A stretch of DNA of 64,000 nt, from NCBI RefSeq assembly GCF_004403945.1, contig NZ_SOHM01000007.1, forward strand, positions 248,001 to 312,000, given 5' to 3'. Positions 18,442 through 25,550 of this stretch are shown here, piece by piece. Source of the DNA: Cryobacterium lactosi (GTDB taxonomy: Bacteria > Actinomycetota > Actinomycetes > Actinomycetales > Microbacteriaceae). The number at the start of each line of letters is the position of its first letter. Positions within the stretch are counted from its first letter, which is position 1. The translations under genes and the position numbers were made by a program. The notes beneath the pieces were generated by a model. That model saw nothing but the letters and a program-made list of their open reading frames with translations, ran no database searches and was not told where the DNA came from.

Positions 18442-18770
18442 GGTCTATCCACGCGGACGCCAGCCTCAGTGTCAAGCTCAGTCGCAGCCAGCCGTAAAAT
18501 CTGCGTCACGCGGGAGGTCGGGGTGTAAGGCACGGGTCCGGCTGTCCACTGGACTCCGGACCACTGACCGACTGTGAAGACAATGTCGAACACCGAGTTC
18601 CATTCGGTGAAGGCGACATGTGGGAGTGGCCGGCGTTTGGGGTTCACAACCACTCACCGGACTTCGATGCCTGTGCCCTCGCCAATACGTACCTCGATCA
18701 CCTCACCGCGGCGAGGGGTCACTCGGTACTCGCCCAGCTCGGAGGCGCGGGTCAGCTCCGCAATATCCAT
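18438..18770 (-). pseudogene. small hypothetical frame interrupted by an in-frame TGA
   Basis: From ATG 18,770 the frame reads MDIAELTRASELGEYRV and on to GEGTGIEVR, then a TGA at 18,654-18,656, then continues in the same frame (VNPKRRPLPHVAFTEWN to GVRVDRP) to a stop that overlaps the next gene as ATGA. Together this would be a protein of about 110 residues, with 17 nt from the upstream phosphoesterase stop. It may be one gene broken by a nonsense mutation, or two tiny genes; GTG codons right after the TGA could restart translation. No family recognised. Confidence 0.4.
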
Positions 18771-18787
18771 GGACGGGACATGCGCGG

Positions 18788-19587
18788 TCAGTCGTCCAGG
18801 CTGAACACTTCGAAGGTCAAGCTCGCAAGGTCTCGGATCCCTTGGCTCTGAGCTCTCCCGGAGACGGCGTCCAGGAGGACGACCCGGGCAGCGAACCGAT
18901 CCTCACCGTCGCCGAAGCCTGCGACGAAGCCTGCGACGACATCGATCGGCGTGTGGAAGTGCCCGCCCAGGTACAGCGCCGGCTTCACAGCCAGGAAACC
19001 ACGGGTGAACATGTTGCGAGCATCCGCTGCGTAGGCGAGAGCATCCTCGGTCCACGACCCTGCCAGCTGCTGGTCAAGCGCGGGCAGTGGCTGCGGCGCG
19101 TCATGGCCGATGAGAATGTCAACGTCACTGGCGCCCAGCGCGGCCAGATCGTCGGCGCTCACCGTCTCCAAGTATCGGACCCGCGGGCGGTCTACCGAGG
19201 CGGCGCCGCCGAGCGCGGCGAGGGTCCGACCACCGGCGACCGTCGCCCGGAAACCCCGTGGCAGGTGCCCGATGTTCGGGGCGAACCACCGGTAGCCGGA
19301 GGCGTCCACGGGGTGCTCGTAGAGGTCCTCGTGCCGGTCCAGATTTCCGTCGACGAAGAACAAGGTTTGTTGGTTTTCGGCGAGGATCCCCGCTGCCCAC
19401 AGAAGTTGGAATGTTCCGGTCGGCTATCCACCAGGCCAACATCCCCGGTGGAGAGCAGGACACTGATTCCACGCCGGCGCATCGCACCGGAGAGCTCGCG
19501 AAGACTTGCAATGTCGCCGTGCAGGTCACCAAACAGCCCAGCACGTTTCACAGTGCTCAGCGTTTGGATCGCGTACGGCCCGCTCAT
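18788..19587 (-). pseudogene. second metallophosphoesterase, frameshifted
   Basis: A different metallophosphoesterase from the pair at 1,384 and 17,632. The ATG at 19,585-19,587 has a near-perfect AGGAGG six bases upstream. The first frame encodes LFGDLHGDIASL and STGDVGLVDSRPEHSN. Near 19,405-19,410 similarity jumps to another frame, which continues AGILAENQQTLFFVDGNLDR, then GGAASVDRP, LIGHDAP and GGHFHTP. All five phosphoesterase motifs exist but in two frames; adding one base around 19,408 would restore a ~267-residue enzyme. Either a recent pseudogene or a sequence error. It is the first gene of the operon 18,788, 18,438, 17,632, and is divergent from the antitoxin. Confidence 0.7.
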
Positions 19588-19683
19588 CACTTCCTCCTGT
19601 GGGCAGCCTACGATGCCACGCACAGGTCGCGCGGTCGGGTCGCCGCAGTAGGCTGCCGGTCAACGCACGTTGGAAGGACCGCC

Positions 19684-20087
19684 ATGGACGCGGACCAGGC
19701 TGACCCAAAAAACGGTCGCCGCAGATGGCACGCTCACGGCAGGCGACCGAGAACGTGCGGCGTGCGCTCGAGCGGGACCACGGGCTTCTCACCGAAGCAG
19801 AGGCCGACGCGCTGCTCGGCGATCAGCCGCGGGCTGGCCTGGTCGGCGTGCTGCGAGACGGTGAGCTGAGATATCCGGGGTTTCAATGCGCGGGCGCGGG
19901 CATCCTGTCGGTGATGGCTCCGCTACTCGAACTGGCGCGCGCAAACGGCTGGGACGACTCCAACGTAGCCTTGTGGCTCTTCAGTCCGATCACGAGTTTT
20001 GGCGGAAGTGACCGGCCCATGGATCATCTGGACGACGCAAAGGCGCTTTTAGCGGTGGCCAAGGATTCTTTTGAGGCCGAATGGTGA
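19684..20087 (+). pseudogene. MbcA/Xre-type antitoxin gene, frameshifted near its start
   Basis: Antitoxin partner of the RES toxin. A ribosome-binding site GGAAGGA sits five bases before ATG 19,684, and the first codons (MDADQADPK) parallel the left copy (MGDQARNEP). The homologous body, however, is in another frame, open from ATG 19,725 (MARSRQATENVRRAL to FEAEW at 20,087). An extra base in the A6 run at 19,707-19,712 would fuse both and give SPQMARSRQAT, aligning with SPQLVLSRKAT in the left copy. So the gene is frameshifted, or the run is miscalled, or translation restarts at 19,725 giving a 120-residue protein that keeps the whole toxin-binding part. Its stop overlaps the RES start as ATGGTGA. 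Confidence 0.65.
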
Positions 20088-20638
20088 CGGGCCCGCGGGT
20101 CACGATTCGACCCGGTGCGATCGTTGCCCGGATCCACTCCACCGCCCACCATCCTCAGGATTTCGCATGCGTACCCGCCGCGCTCCTCGAGACTTTGGGC
20201 TATGAGACGCTGGAGAACTTCGTTTACGCCGCTGAGACCGAGGAGGCCGCGGTTGAAGCGACGCTGCTGCGAGAGGTTCCGTTCTCCGGCGGCTCCCTCC
20301 CGAGCCGCGTGTACCGCGGACAGACCCTCACCTGCCTCACCGCTGAGCGCCGGTTCGACCTAGCACCGCTCATCAATACCAATGTGGCCATGTACGACAC
20401 ACCCAGCGAAATCGATCAACGGATTCGCACGGGGGCTGGCCTCATTCGCGGACTCGACGACGACGGGGTTGCCTGGTCGGCGCCCCGCACGGGGAAGCAG
20501 ACGTACTTGCTATTCGAGGACCGGGTTCAGGCGGGCAACCTGACCGTGGCCGGTAGCCGCGACTTCGACACCGTTGGCGGGCACGGCTGGCTGGTCGATG
20601 TTTGTGCCCGCCACCAGGTGGAGGTGCTGGTCCGTTAG
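20081..20638 (+). CDS. RES-domain toxin
   Basis: A 185-residue protein that fits the RES family, named for conserved Arg, Glu and Ser. I see an N-terminal Arg17 (VARIHS), a YAAETEEAAVEATLLRE segment with the Glu, and GVAWSAPRTG with the Ser (about 133) followed by LLFEDRV. Studied RES toxins such as MbcT are NAD+-consuming enzymes neutralised by an Xre/MbcA-type antitoxin encoded immediately upstream, which is the arrangement here (7-base overlap). The gene is intact although its antitoxin gene looks frameshifted, which would be harmful if the toxin were active and no antitoxin were made; restart at 19,725 or the orphan antitoxin at 2,685 could supply protection. Assignment is by motif and context. 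Confidence 0.7.
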   Translation: MVTGPRVTIRPGAIVARIHSTAHHPQDFACVPAALLETLGYETLENFVYAAETEEAAVEATLLREVPFSGGSLPSRVYRGQTLTCLTAERRFDLAPLINTNVAMYDTPSEIDQRIRTGAGLIRGLDDDGVAWSAPRTGKQTYLLFEDRVQAGNLTVAGSRDFDTVGGHGWLVDVCARHQVEVLVR

Positions 20639-20904
20639 GCGCCGGTACGCTCCGCCGACTCCCTCGCGGCTATCGTCAGCCGCGCCTTGGAGTAGGTCAC
20701 GAACTCCTCAACGCTCGACTTCTCGCTGAGTGACCAGTCCCCCCGATGTTCCAGGATGCTGTCGCCAGCTAGAACTCCAAGTTCTCCGAGTTCCGCCTGC
20801 AGTAGTTCTTTACGTTTCCCGAAATCGAGGCCGCCACGCAGTCGGCGTGACGCTCGAGGCCGAGGAACTCCACGCGAACCGACATAGGCGGGCGATACCA
20901 CCAA
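20635..20904 (-). CDS. hypothetical protein, possibly truncated
   Basis: An 89-codon frame convergent with, and overlapping, the RES gene by a few bases. Residues from about 27 on look like real protein (FGKRKELLQAELGELGV, ILEHRGDWSLSEKSSVEEF). The first 25 residues are Arg-rich and less convincing, and no Shine-Dalgarno stands out, so this may be the 3' end of a larger lost gene. No family recognised. Confidence 0.35.
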   Translation of the reverse strand: MVVSPAYVGSRGVPRPRASRRLRGGLDFGKRKELLQAELGELGVLAGDSILEHRGDWSLSEKSSVEEFVTYSKARLTIAARESAERTGA

Positions 20905-21416
20905 CTCACAGAACGCGCCTCGCGGGTTCTCTCATCACGTCGAGCAGATATCGGCGTTTCGTCGATCTATAGTCAACCAAGTTTTCGAACGCAAGCGATG
21001 ACGGTGGTCGTTTCAGCTCGAAGCAAGCTCACACCGGCGACATGAGCCAGACGTGAGAGCGCGAGTGCGGGCTGTGCACCAAACAGCGCATCAGACGGAC
21101 AATTCAATGACACGAAAAGGGCTGAAGCATCGATGCGCGGGCCCGGCGTTCCAGTACAACTGGACGGTCCTAGTTTCGAGCGTCGCGAGCCCAGCTGAAC
21201 CCAACTGATCACACAGCGACTGGCCCACCTCTCCCGAAAAGTGCTCGACTGCTTCTTTTGAGGAATCATGCAGCTGTCGATACCGCTCGTCGAGAAAAAA
21301 GCGCAGAAAAAAGCACTAAGCATATCGACGTCAATGGAATAACACCATCGCAGGCTGATCAACTTCCGCGTAATCATGCGCAAGCGACACTCGTGGAGGG
21401 GCCACGAAAACAGTGC
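20905..21416. other. gene-poor right end of the island
   Basis: About 510 bases up to the tRNA fragment. A minus-strand frame across 20,973-21,383 is open but has no recognisable content. No integrase gene is present at this end. Confidence 0.4.
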
Positions 21417-21466
21417 GCGCTTCCTTCACACGGAAGAGGTCGTGGGTTCGAGTCCCGCATCGCCCA
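21417..21466 (+). tRNA. 3' fragment of tRNA-Val(CAC), likely island attachment site
   Basis: This 50-nt segment is the 3' two thirds of a tRNA. It has an anticodon arm CTTCC-TTCACAC-GGAAG (anticodon CAC, valine), variable loop AGGTC, T arm GTGGG-TTCGAGT-CCCGC and 3' acceptor strand ATCGCCC with discriminator A. The 5' acceptor strand and D arm are missing: the preceding bases do not pair with the acceptor. Such 3' fragments mark an att site where an element integrated into a tRNA gene. The intact gene is expected at the other end of the island, left of the window. Confidence 0.8.
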
Positions 21467-22400
21467 CCGAAAAACCCCCGGGAAACCGGGGGTTTCCTTG
21501 GTTAACGTGCACGGGCGACGAGGCGAACAACACCCGATCGCTGGCCGCGAGGTCGTCCAGGGTCAACACCCGGTCGAGATCGTGACCGGCGTCCAGCGCC
21601 ATGCGGAGTTGACCCTCGGTCTGCGGAGCGAGCCTGCCCTCCATGAAGCCCTGCAGCGCCCGCACGGCGCAAGCGGTGAGCACACCCTCGGGGGTGCCGC
21701 CGATCCCCATCGCCAGGTCGATCCGCCCGCCGGGAGTCGCTGCGGCGATGGCCGAGGAGACATCTCCCTCCCCCGCCAATTCGACCCGTGCTCCGGCGGC
21801 GAGAAGTTCGGCCACCAGGCTCGCGTGTCGTGGTTTGTCCAGGACGGCCACGGTGATATCGCCGACCGGCTTGCCCAGCGCTTCGGCGAGCCGGAGCACG
21901 TTCTCGGTCGGGGTTGCCCGCAGGTCCAGCACGCCGCGGGCCGGCGCGGAGGAGATGAGTTTGTCCATGTAGAACACGTCCCGCGGATCGAAGAGCGTGC
22001 CGCGCGGGGCCAGTGCGATCACACAGACCGAGCCGGGCAGGCCCTCCTGAACGAGCCTGGTGCCGTCCAGCGGGTCGACGGCGATATCGCAGGCCGGGCC
22101 CCGGCCCGAGCCGAGCTCCTCGCCGTTGGCCAGCATCGGCGCTTCGTCCTTCTCGCCCTCGCCGATGACTACGAGGCCCGCAAACGGCGCCGTCAGCAGC
22201 TCGGCCCGCATCGCGGCCACGGCTGCGGCGTCCGCCGCATTCTTGTCTCCACGCCCGAACCACAAGCCGGCGGCACGCGCAGCAGCCCTGGTGGCCGTCT
22301 GCACCGCGTCGACCAACTCCGGCGAGTAATGCTCGGCCCCGAGGAGCGTGGTGGCGTCGACGATGAGGCCGGCTTCGGGCGCCTCTGCTGGGCTGGTCAT
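21426..22400 (-). CDS. glpX: fructose-1,6-bisphosphatase class II, 3'-truncated
   Basis: Class II FBPase (GlpX type), which dephosphorylates fructose 1,6-bisphosphate in gluconeogenesis. The lithium-sensitive phosphatase motifs are clear: GEGEKDEAPML and DPLDGTR, then GIGGTPEGV. Similarity holds for 293 residues, to LTLDDLAASDRVLFA, then stops abruptly. The family continues with an ATGIT..G..L motif and about 50 more residues. Here instead 31 unrelated codons run through the terminator and tRNA fragment to a stop at 21,426. The gene has thus lost its C-terminus at the island boundary and may be inactive. The start ATG at 22,398-22,400 gives the family N-terminus; the earlier in-frame start at 22,427 has no support. 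Confidence 0.85.
   Translation of the reverse strand: MTSPAEAPEAGLIVDATTLLGAEHYSPELVDAVQTATRAAARAAGLWFGRGDKNAADAAAVAAMRAELLTAPFAGLVVIGEGEKDEAPMLANGEELGSGRGPACDIAVDPLDGTRLVQEGLPGSVCVIALAPRGTLFDPRDVFYMDKLISSAPARGVLDLRATPTENVLRLAEALGKPVGDITVAVLDKPRHASLVAELLAAGARVELAGEGDVSSAIAAATPGGRIDLAMGIGGTPEGVLTACAVRALQGFMEGRLAPQTEGQLRMALDAGHDLDRVLTLDDLAASDRVLFASSPVHVNQGNPRFPGGFSVGDAGLEPTTSSV
21472..21495 (+). terminator. rho-independent terminator after the tRNA fragment
   Basis: A perfect 10-bp stem (AAACCCCCGG / CCGGGGGTTT) with a GAAA tetraloop, preceded by an A run and followed by TTTCC. It probably served the tRNA gene; it now also lies within the read-through tail of the truncated glpX on the other strand. 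Confidence 0.75.
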
Positions 22401-22531
22401 GTGGTTCCGTCCTGAAGCGGTCCGCACCCGGGGAGCGGGTGAGTCGATGGTGGCGACCCGTCACGGGGCACACCCAGGCGATGCTACTCGCCCGGGCCGC
22501 AGCCGACCGATCGCGCCTGCAGCATCCGGGC

Positions 22532-22537
22532 TAGTGT
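22532..22537 (+). promoter_or_regulatory. -10 hexamer for a leaderless start
   Basis: TAGTGT (TANNNT), followed by exactly 6 nt and then GTG 22,544. No Shine-Dalgarno is present, so a leaderless mRNA is likely. Confidence 0.5.
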
Positions 22538-22543
22538 CTACAG

Positions 22544-22834
22544 GTGATCAGAGAACATGCCATCCTGCCCGTGACCGCAGGCCGCGAGGACGAATTCCTC
22601 GCCGCATTCGGGACGGTTCGATCGCTCATCGAGTCGATGCCCGGGTGCCGCGGCCTCACCCTGTCGCGTTCGCTCGAGACACCCACTGCCTTCCTCCTCC
22701 TGGTCGATTGGGACAGCGTGGAAGACCACACCGAGGGCTTCCGGGGCTCCGCCGAATACGACCGTTGGCGGCAGGTTCTGCACCCGTTCTACGACCCGTT
22801 CCCCGACGTCCAGCATTTCGTCGACGTCGCCTGA
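22544..22834 (+). CDS. antibiotic biosynthesis monooxygenase (ABM) family protein
   Basis: A 96-residue ferredoxin-like fold protein of the ABM/YgiN type. It has the N-terminal strand REHAILPVTAGREDEFLAAF, then MPGCRGLTLSRSLE, LLLVDWDSVEDHTEGFRGS and a C-terminal FVDVA strand. Members act as small dimeric monooxygenases or heme-degrading/quinol-modifying proteins; many have unknown substrates. It is divergent from glpX. Start is GTG 22,544, set by the leaderless -10 element. Confidence 0.85.
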   Translation: MIREHAILPVTAGREDEFLAAFGTVRSLIESMPGCRGLTLSRSLETPTAFLLLVDWDSVEDHTEGFRGSAEYDRWRQVLHPFYDPFPDVQHFVDVA

Positions 22835-22956
22835 TCCGTCGGCGCCGGTCCTCGACGCGCGGCAGATCGACGCGGCGGGCTCAGGTGCCAGGTCGGCCAC
22901 TTGCGGTTTTGGCAATTCAACTTGTCAATGTTTCGCGTGCGCCCCACCATGGGCAT

Positions 22957-24141
22957 ATGACCAACCGAGACGCCCCATTTCCGGGCCCAGAGACCGCCGG
23001 CTTCATATCCGACCCTGCCGCAGCATCCACACCACCGGTGTATGACGTGGTGATCATCGGCGGCGGCGCCGCCGGACTCAGCGCGGCCGTTGTCCTCGGA
23101 CGCGCCCGTCGTTCGGTCCTCGTCATCGATGACGGCAAACCGCGCAACGCACCCGCCGCCGGGGTGCACAGCTTCCTCACTCGCGACGGACTCAGTCCCG
23201 CCGAACTCGTGCGCCTCGGCCAGGACGAGGCACGCTCTTACGGCGCCACCATCGTGTCAGGCCGCGCAGCGGACACCCGGCGCTCACCGCACGGCTTCGC
23301 CGTGAGCCTCGACAACGGCACCACCCTGTTCGGGCGCCGGCTGCTCGTGGCCACCGGGCTTGTCGACGAACTTCCCGCGGTGCCGGGACTGGGCGAGCGT
23401 TGGGGGCGCGATGTGCTGCATTGCCCCTACTGCCACGGCTGGGAGGTGCGGGATCAGGCGATCGGCATCCTCGGTACTGGACCGAGATCGGCTCACCAGG
23501 CCCTGCTCTTCCGTCAGTGGAGCCCCAACATCACCCTGGTGCTGCACGGGCCCATGCTCGACGCGGACGGGTCGATCTCACACGACCGGGGACCGACCGA
23601 CGCCGAGTGGGAGCAGCTGGCCGCTCGGGGCATCAGCGTCGTGATCGGCCCCGTCGCCGCCCTCGACATCCGCAACGATGCGCTGACAGGGGTACGACTT
23701 GCCGGCGGCCACCTGCTTCCGCTGGACGCGCTGGTGGTCGGGCCGGTCTTCACCGCCCGCACCGGCTTCCTCACCGGGCTCGGGTTGGCCTCGACGCCGC
23801 ACCCACTCGGCGTCGGCAGTTCTTTGGAGACCGACCAGGACGGTCGGGTCCAGAGTGACGGCTCCGTGGTCGCCGGTGTCTGGGCGGCGGGTAATTCGAC
23901 CAATCTGATGGCCCAGGTCGTGGTGGCCGCCGCGGCCGGTCTCAGTGTCGCCACGGCGATCAATGCCGAGCTCATCCAGGAAGAGCTGGAGGGCGCCGTC
24001 GCGATATATCGGCGGCCGTTCTCGTCCGCCGCCGAGGCGCGAAACAGCAACGCACACCTCGGCGATCGGCGCCACGGCATCCCTGCGCCGGCGCCTACGC
24101 CGGGGACAACCATCAACGATCGCGAAGGAAACAACCGATGA
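22957..24141 (+). CDS. thioredoxin-reductase-like NAD(P)/FAD oxidoreductase
   Basis: A 394-residue flavoprotein. The FAD-binding Rossmann motif IIGGGAAGLSAAV is near residues 31-43. A redox-active HCPYC lies near residue 156, the position of the CxxC in thioredoxin reductases, and a second nucleotide-binding segment (GILGTGPRS) follows. A C-terminal VWAAGNSTN motif binds FAD. Residues beyond about 340 form an extra tail. The first 25 residues are a poorly conserved extension. Role is probably thiol or disulfide redox chemistry; the partner is unknown. ATG 22,957 is chosen because upstream codons in the same frame lack protein character. It overlaps the next gene by 4 bases (ATGA), so the two are coupled. 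Confidence 0.85.
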   Translation: MTNRDAPFPGPETAGFISDPAAASTPPVYDVVIIGGGAAGLSAAVVLGRARRSVLVIDDGKPRNAPAAGVHSFLTRDGLSPAELVRLGQDEARSYGATIVSGRAADTRRSPHGFAVSLDNGTTLFGRRLLVATGLVDELPAVPGLGERWGRDVLHCPYCHGWEVRDQAIGILGTGPRSAHQALLFRQWSPNITLVLHGPMLDADGSISHDRGPTDAEWEQLAARGISVVIGPVAALDIRNDALTGVRLAGGHLLPLDALVVGPVFTARTGFLTGLGLASTPHPLGVGSSLETDQDGRVQSDGSVVAGVWAAGNSTNLMAQVVVAAAAGLSVATAINAELIQEELEGAVAIYRRPFSSAAEARNSNAHLGDRRHGIPAPAPTPGTTINDREGNNR

Positions 24142-24785
24142 GCGCCGAGTTCGACCGCGAATACTGGGACGATCGATACAGCGCCCTCGATGACGTCTGG
24201 AGCGGTGCAGCCAACCCGGTACTGGTGACCGAAACGTCCGATCTGACCCCGGGGCTGGCCCTCGACATCGGCTGCGGGGAGGGGGCCGACGCGATCTGGC
24301 TCGCCGGCCGAGGCTGGCAGGTGACCGGCGTCGACTTCTCGGCGGTCGCCCTCGAGCGCGCCGCGGCCCGCAGCCGACGGGCCGGCCGGGACCCGGCCGC
24401 CGCTGTCGCCCGTGCAGGCCGCATCGACTGGCAACAGCATGACTTCACGAGCTGGGCTCCCCCGGCCGGCCGATTTGACCTCGTCACGGCGCAGTTCATG
24501 CACCTGCCGTCCCTGCGGCGCACGGTGTTCTTCCGCGCACTCGCCGACGCTGTCGCCCCCGGTGGCACGCTGCTGATCGTCGGCCACGATGTCTCAGACG
24601 TGCACGCCACGGCGCATCGGATGCCCGACCCCGATCTGTTCTTCTCCGCAGACGAGGTGGCGGCGACGCTCGATCCCGCCCAGTGGCGCATCAACGTGGC
24701 CGAGTCCCGGACCCGCACGGCCAGGGGGCCCGACGGTTCGCCGAGCCTCGCCGCCGATGCCGTCGTGCGTGCCAGTCGGCTCTGA
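24138..24785 (+). CDS. class I SAM-dependent methyltransferase
   Basis: A 215-residue Rossmann-fold methyltransferase. The SAM-binding motif I is LDIGCGEGADAIWLA (about residues 40-54), followed by VTGVDFSAVALERA (motif II acidic Asp), and DLVTAQFMHLP and PGGTLLIVGHD as later motifs. The opening FDREYWDDRYS is typical of the thiopurine/tellurite-resistance-like methyltransferase group, but the substrate is not determined. It has an AAGGAA ribosome-binding site and overlaps the upstream oxidoreductase gene by 4 bases, suggesting a joint role, perhaps detoxification (inference). Confidence 0.85.
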   Translation: MSAEFDREYWDDRYSALDDVWSGAANPVLVTETSDLTPGLALDIGCGEGADAIWLAGRGWQVTGVDFSAVALERAAARSRRAGRDPAAAVARAGRIDWQQHDFTSWAPPAGRFDLVTAQFMHLPSLRRTVFFRALADAVAPGGTLLIVGHDVSDVHATAHRMPDPDLFFSADEVAATLDPAQWRINVAESRTRTARGPDGSPSLAADAVVRASRL

Positions 24786-24814
24786 AACCAGCGCACCCGG
24801 CGCGGTCCGTCGTT

Positions 24815-25543
24815 TTACCCCCTGGTTCCGAACCAGGTCGTCACGCCTGGCGAATAGAGCACGGAATCCGGCGGTCGGGTGCCGGCGAGTCCCGGGAACC
24901 CCGCCGTCGCCAGCAGGGTGTCCTCGAGTGTCACCAGGTCGGCAGCGAACAGGCCCCAGGGCTCATGGTGGTTGCGCAGATGCACGGTGCGTCCGCGTAC
25001 TCGGGTGAACAGCGCCCAACGCGCCGTGAGAAAGTCGGCCAGCGGGTCGCCGACGACCGCGCGGGTCGTGGGGCGCACCACGATGTGGCTGTGGGCACCG
25101 GCGGCGAGGTGGCGCGTGGAGCTGTAGCGGAGCTCGCCTGCGCCCAGGTCCAGGCTGGTGCGAGCCCACATATACGGTATCGAGAACAACGCCCGCGCTG
25201 CCAGAACCGCCGCGAGGCGGGACGCCTCGAGCGAGACGAACACCACACCACGGCGCCCGCGGGCATCCACCGCGTACAGCCGCACGTTGACCTCGACGAA
25301 GTTGCCGAAATAGGGAACCGGAGGGCTGCCGAACACCGTCGCCCGGTCGAGCACGAACGGGATCAGTCCCACCCAGCTTGACCCATCGAAGACGTCAGGC
25401 TTCAGGCCGTCCGGGAGCAACGGTGCAACCTGCTCCGGTGTCACCCGCCAGTGCAGGAAGACCAGATTCGACCACCGCTGGCTGGCCGTCGCCCGGCCGG
25501 CCAGCGGCGGGGCGACGACCGATATCGGCCAAGGCTCTGACAC
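24815..25543 (-). CDS. YqjF-like DUF2071 family protein
   Basis: A 242-residue protein of the DUF2071/YqjF family, recognised by SQRWSNLVFLHWRV, LLPDGLKPDVFDGSSWVGLIPF, VPYFGNFVEVNVRLY and the C-terminal LYSPGVTTWFG. The biochemical function of the family is not established; it is related to acetoacetate-decarboxylase-like folds. GTG at 25,541-25,543 is chosen as start, 7 nt after the stop of the flotillin-like gene; longer starts would sit inside that gene. Probably last gene of the flotillin operon. Confidence 0.8.
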   Translation of the reverse strand: MSEPWPISVVAPPLAGRATASQRWSNLVFLHWRVTPEQVAPLLPDGLKPDVFDGSSWVGLIPFVLDRATVFGSPPVPYFGNFVEVNVRLYAVDARGRRGVVFVSLEASRLAAVLAARALFSIPYMWARTSLDLGAGELRYSSTRHLAAGAHSHIVVRPTTRAVVGDPLADFLTARWALFTRVRGRTVHLRNHHEPWGLFAADLVTLEDTLLATAGFPGLAGTRPPDSVLYSPGVTTWFGTRG

Positions 25544-25550
25544 GAACGGG

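Noticed and set aside
20973-21383. 136-codon minus-strand frame near the island end
   Set aside because: No ribosome-binding site, motif or family resemblance; Ser/Arg/Cys-rich composition suggests chance.
21400-21466. Complete tRNA gene
   Set aside because: The upstream bases give no 5' acceptor strand or D arm; only the 3' two thirds are present.
22348-22956. 203-codon upstream extension of the thioredoxin-reductase-like gene
   Set aside because: Overlaps glpX and the ABM gene; homology starts after ATG 22,957.
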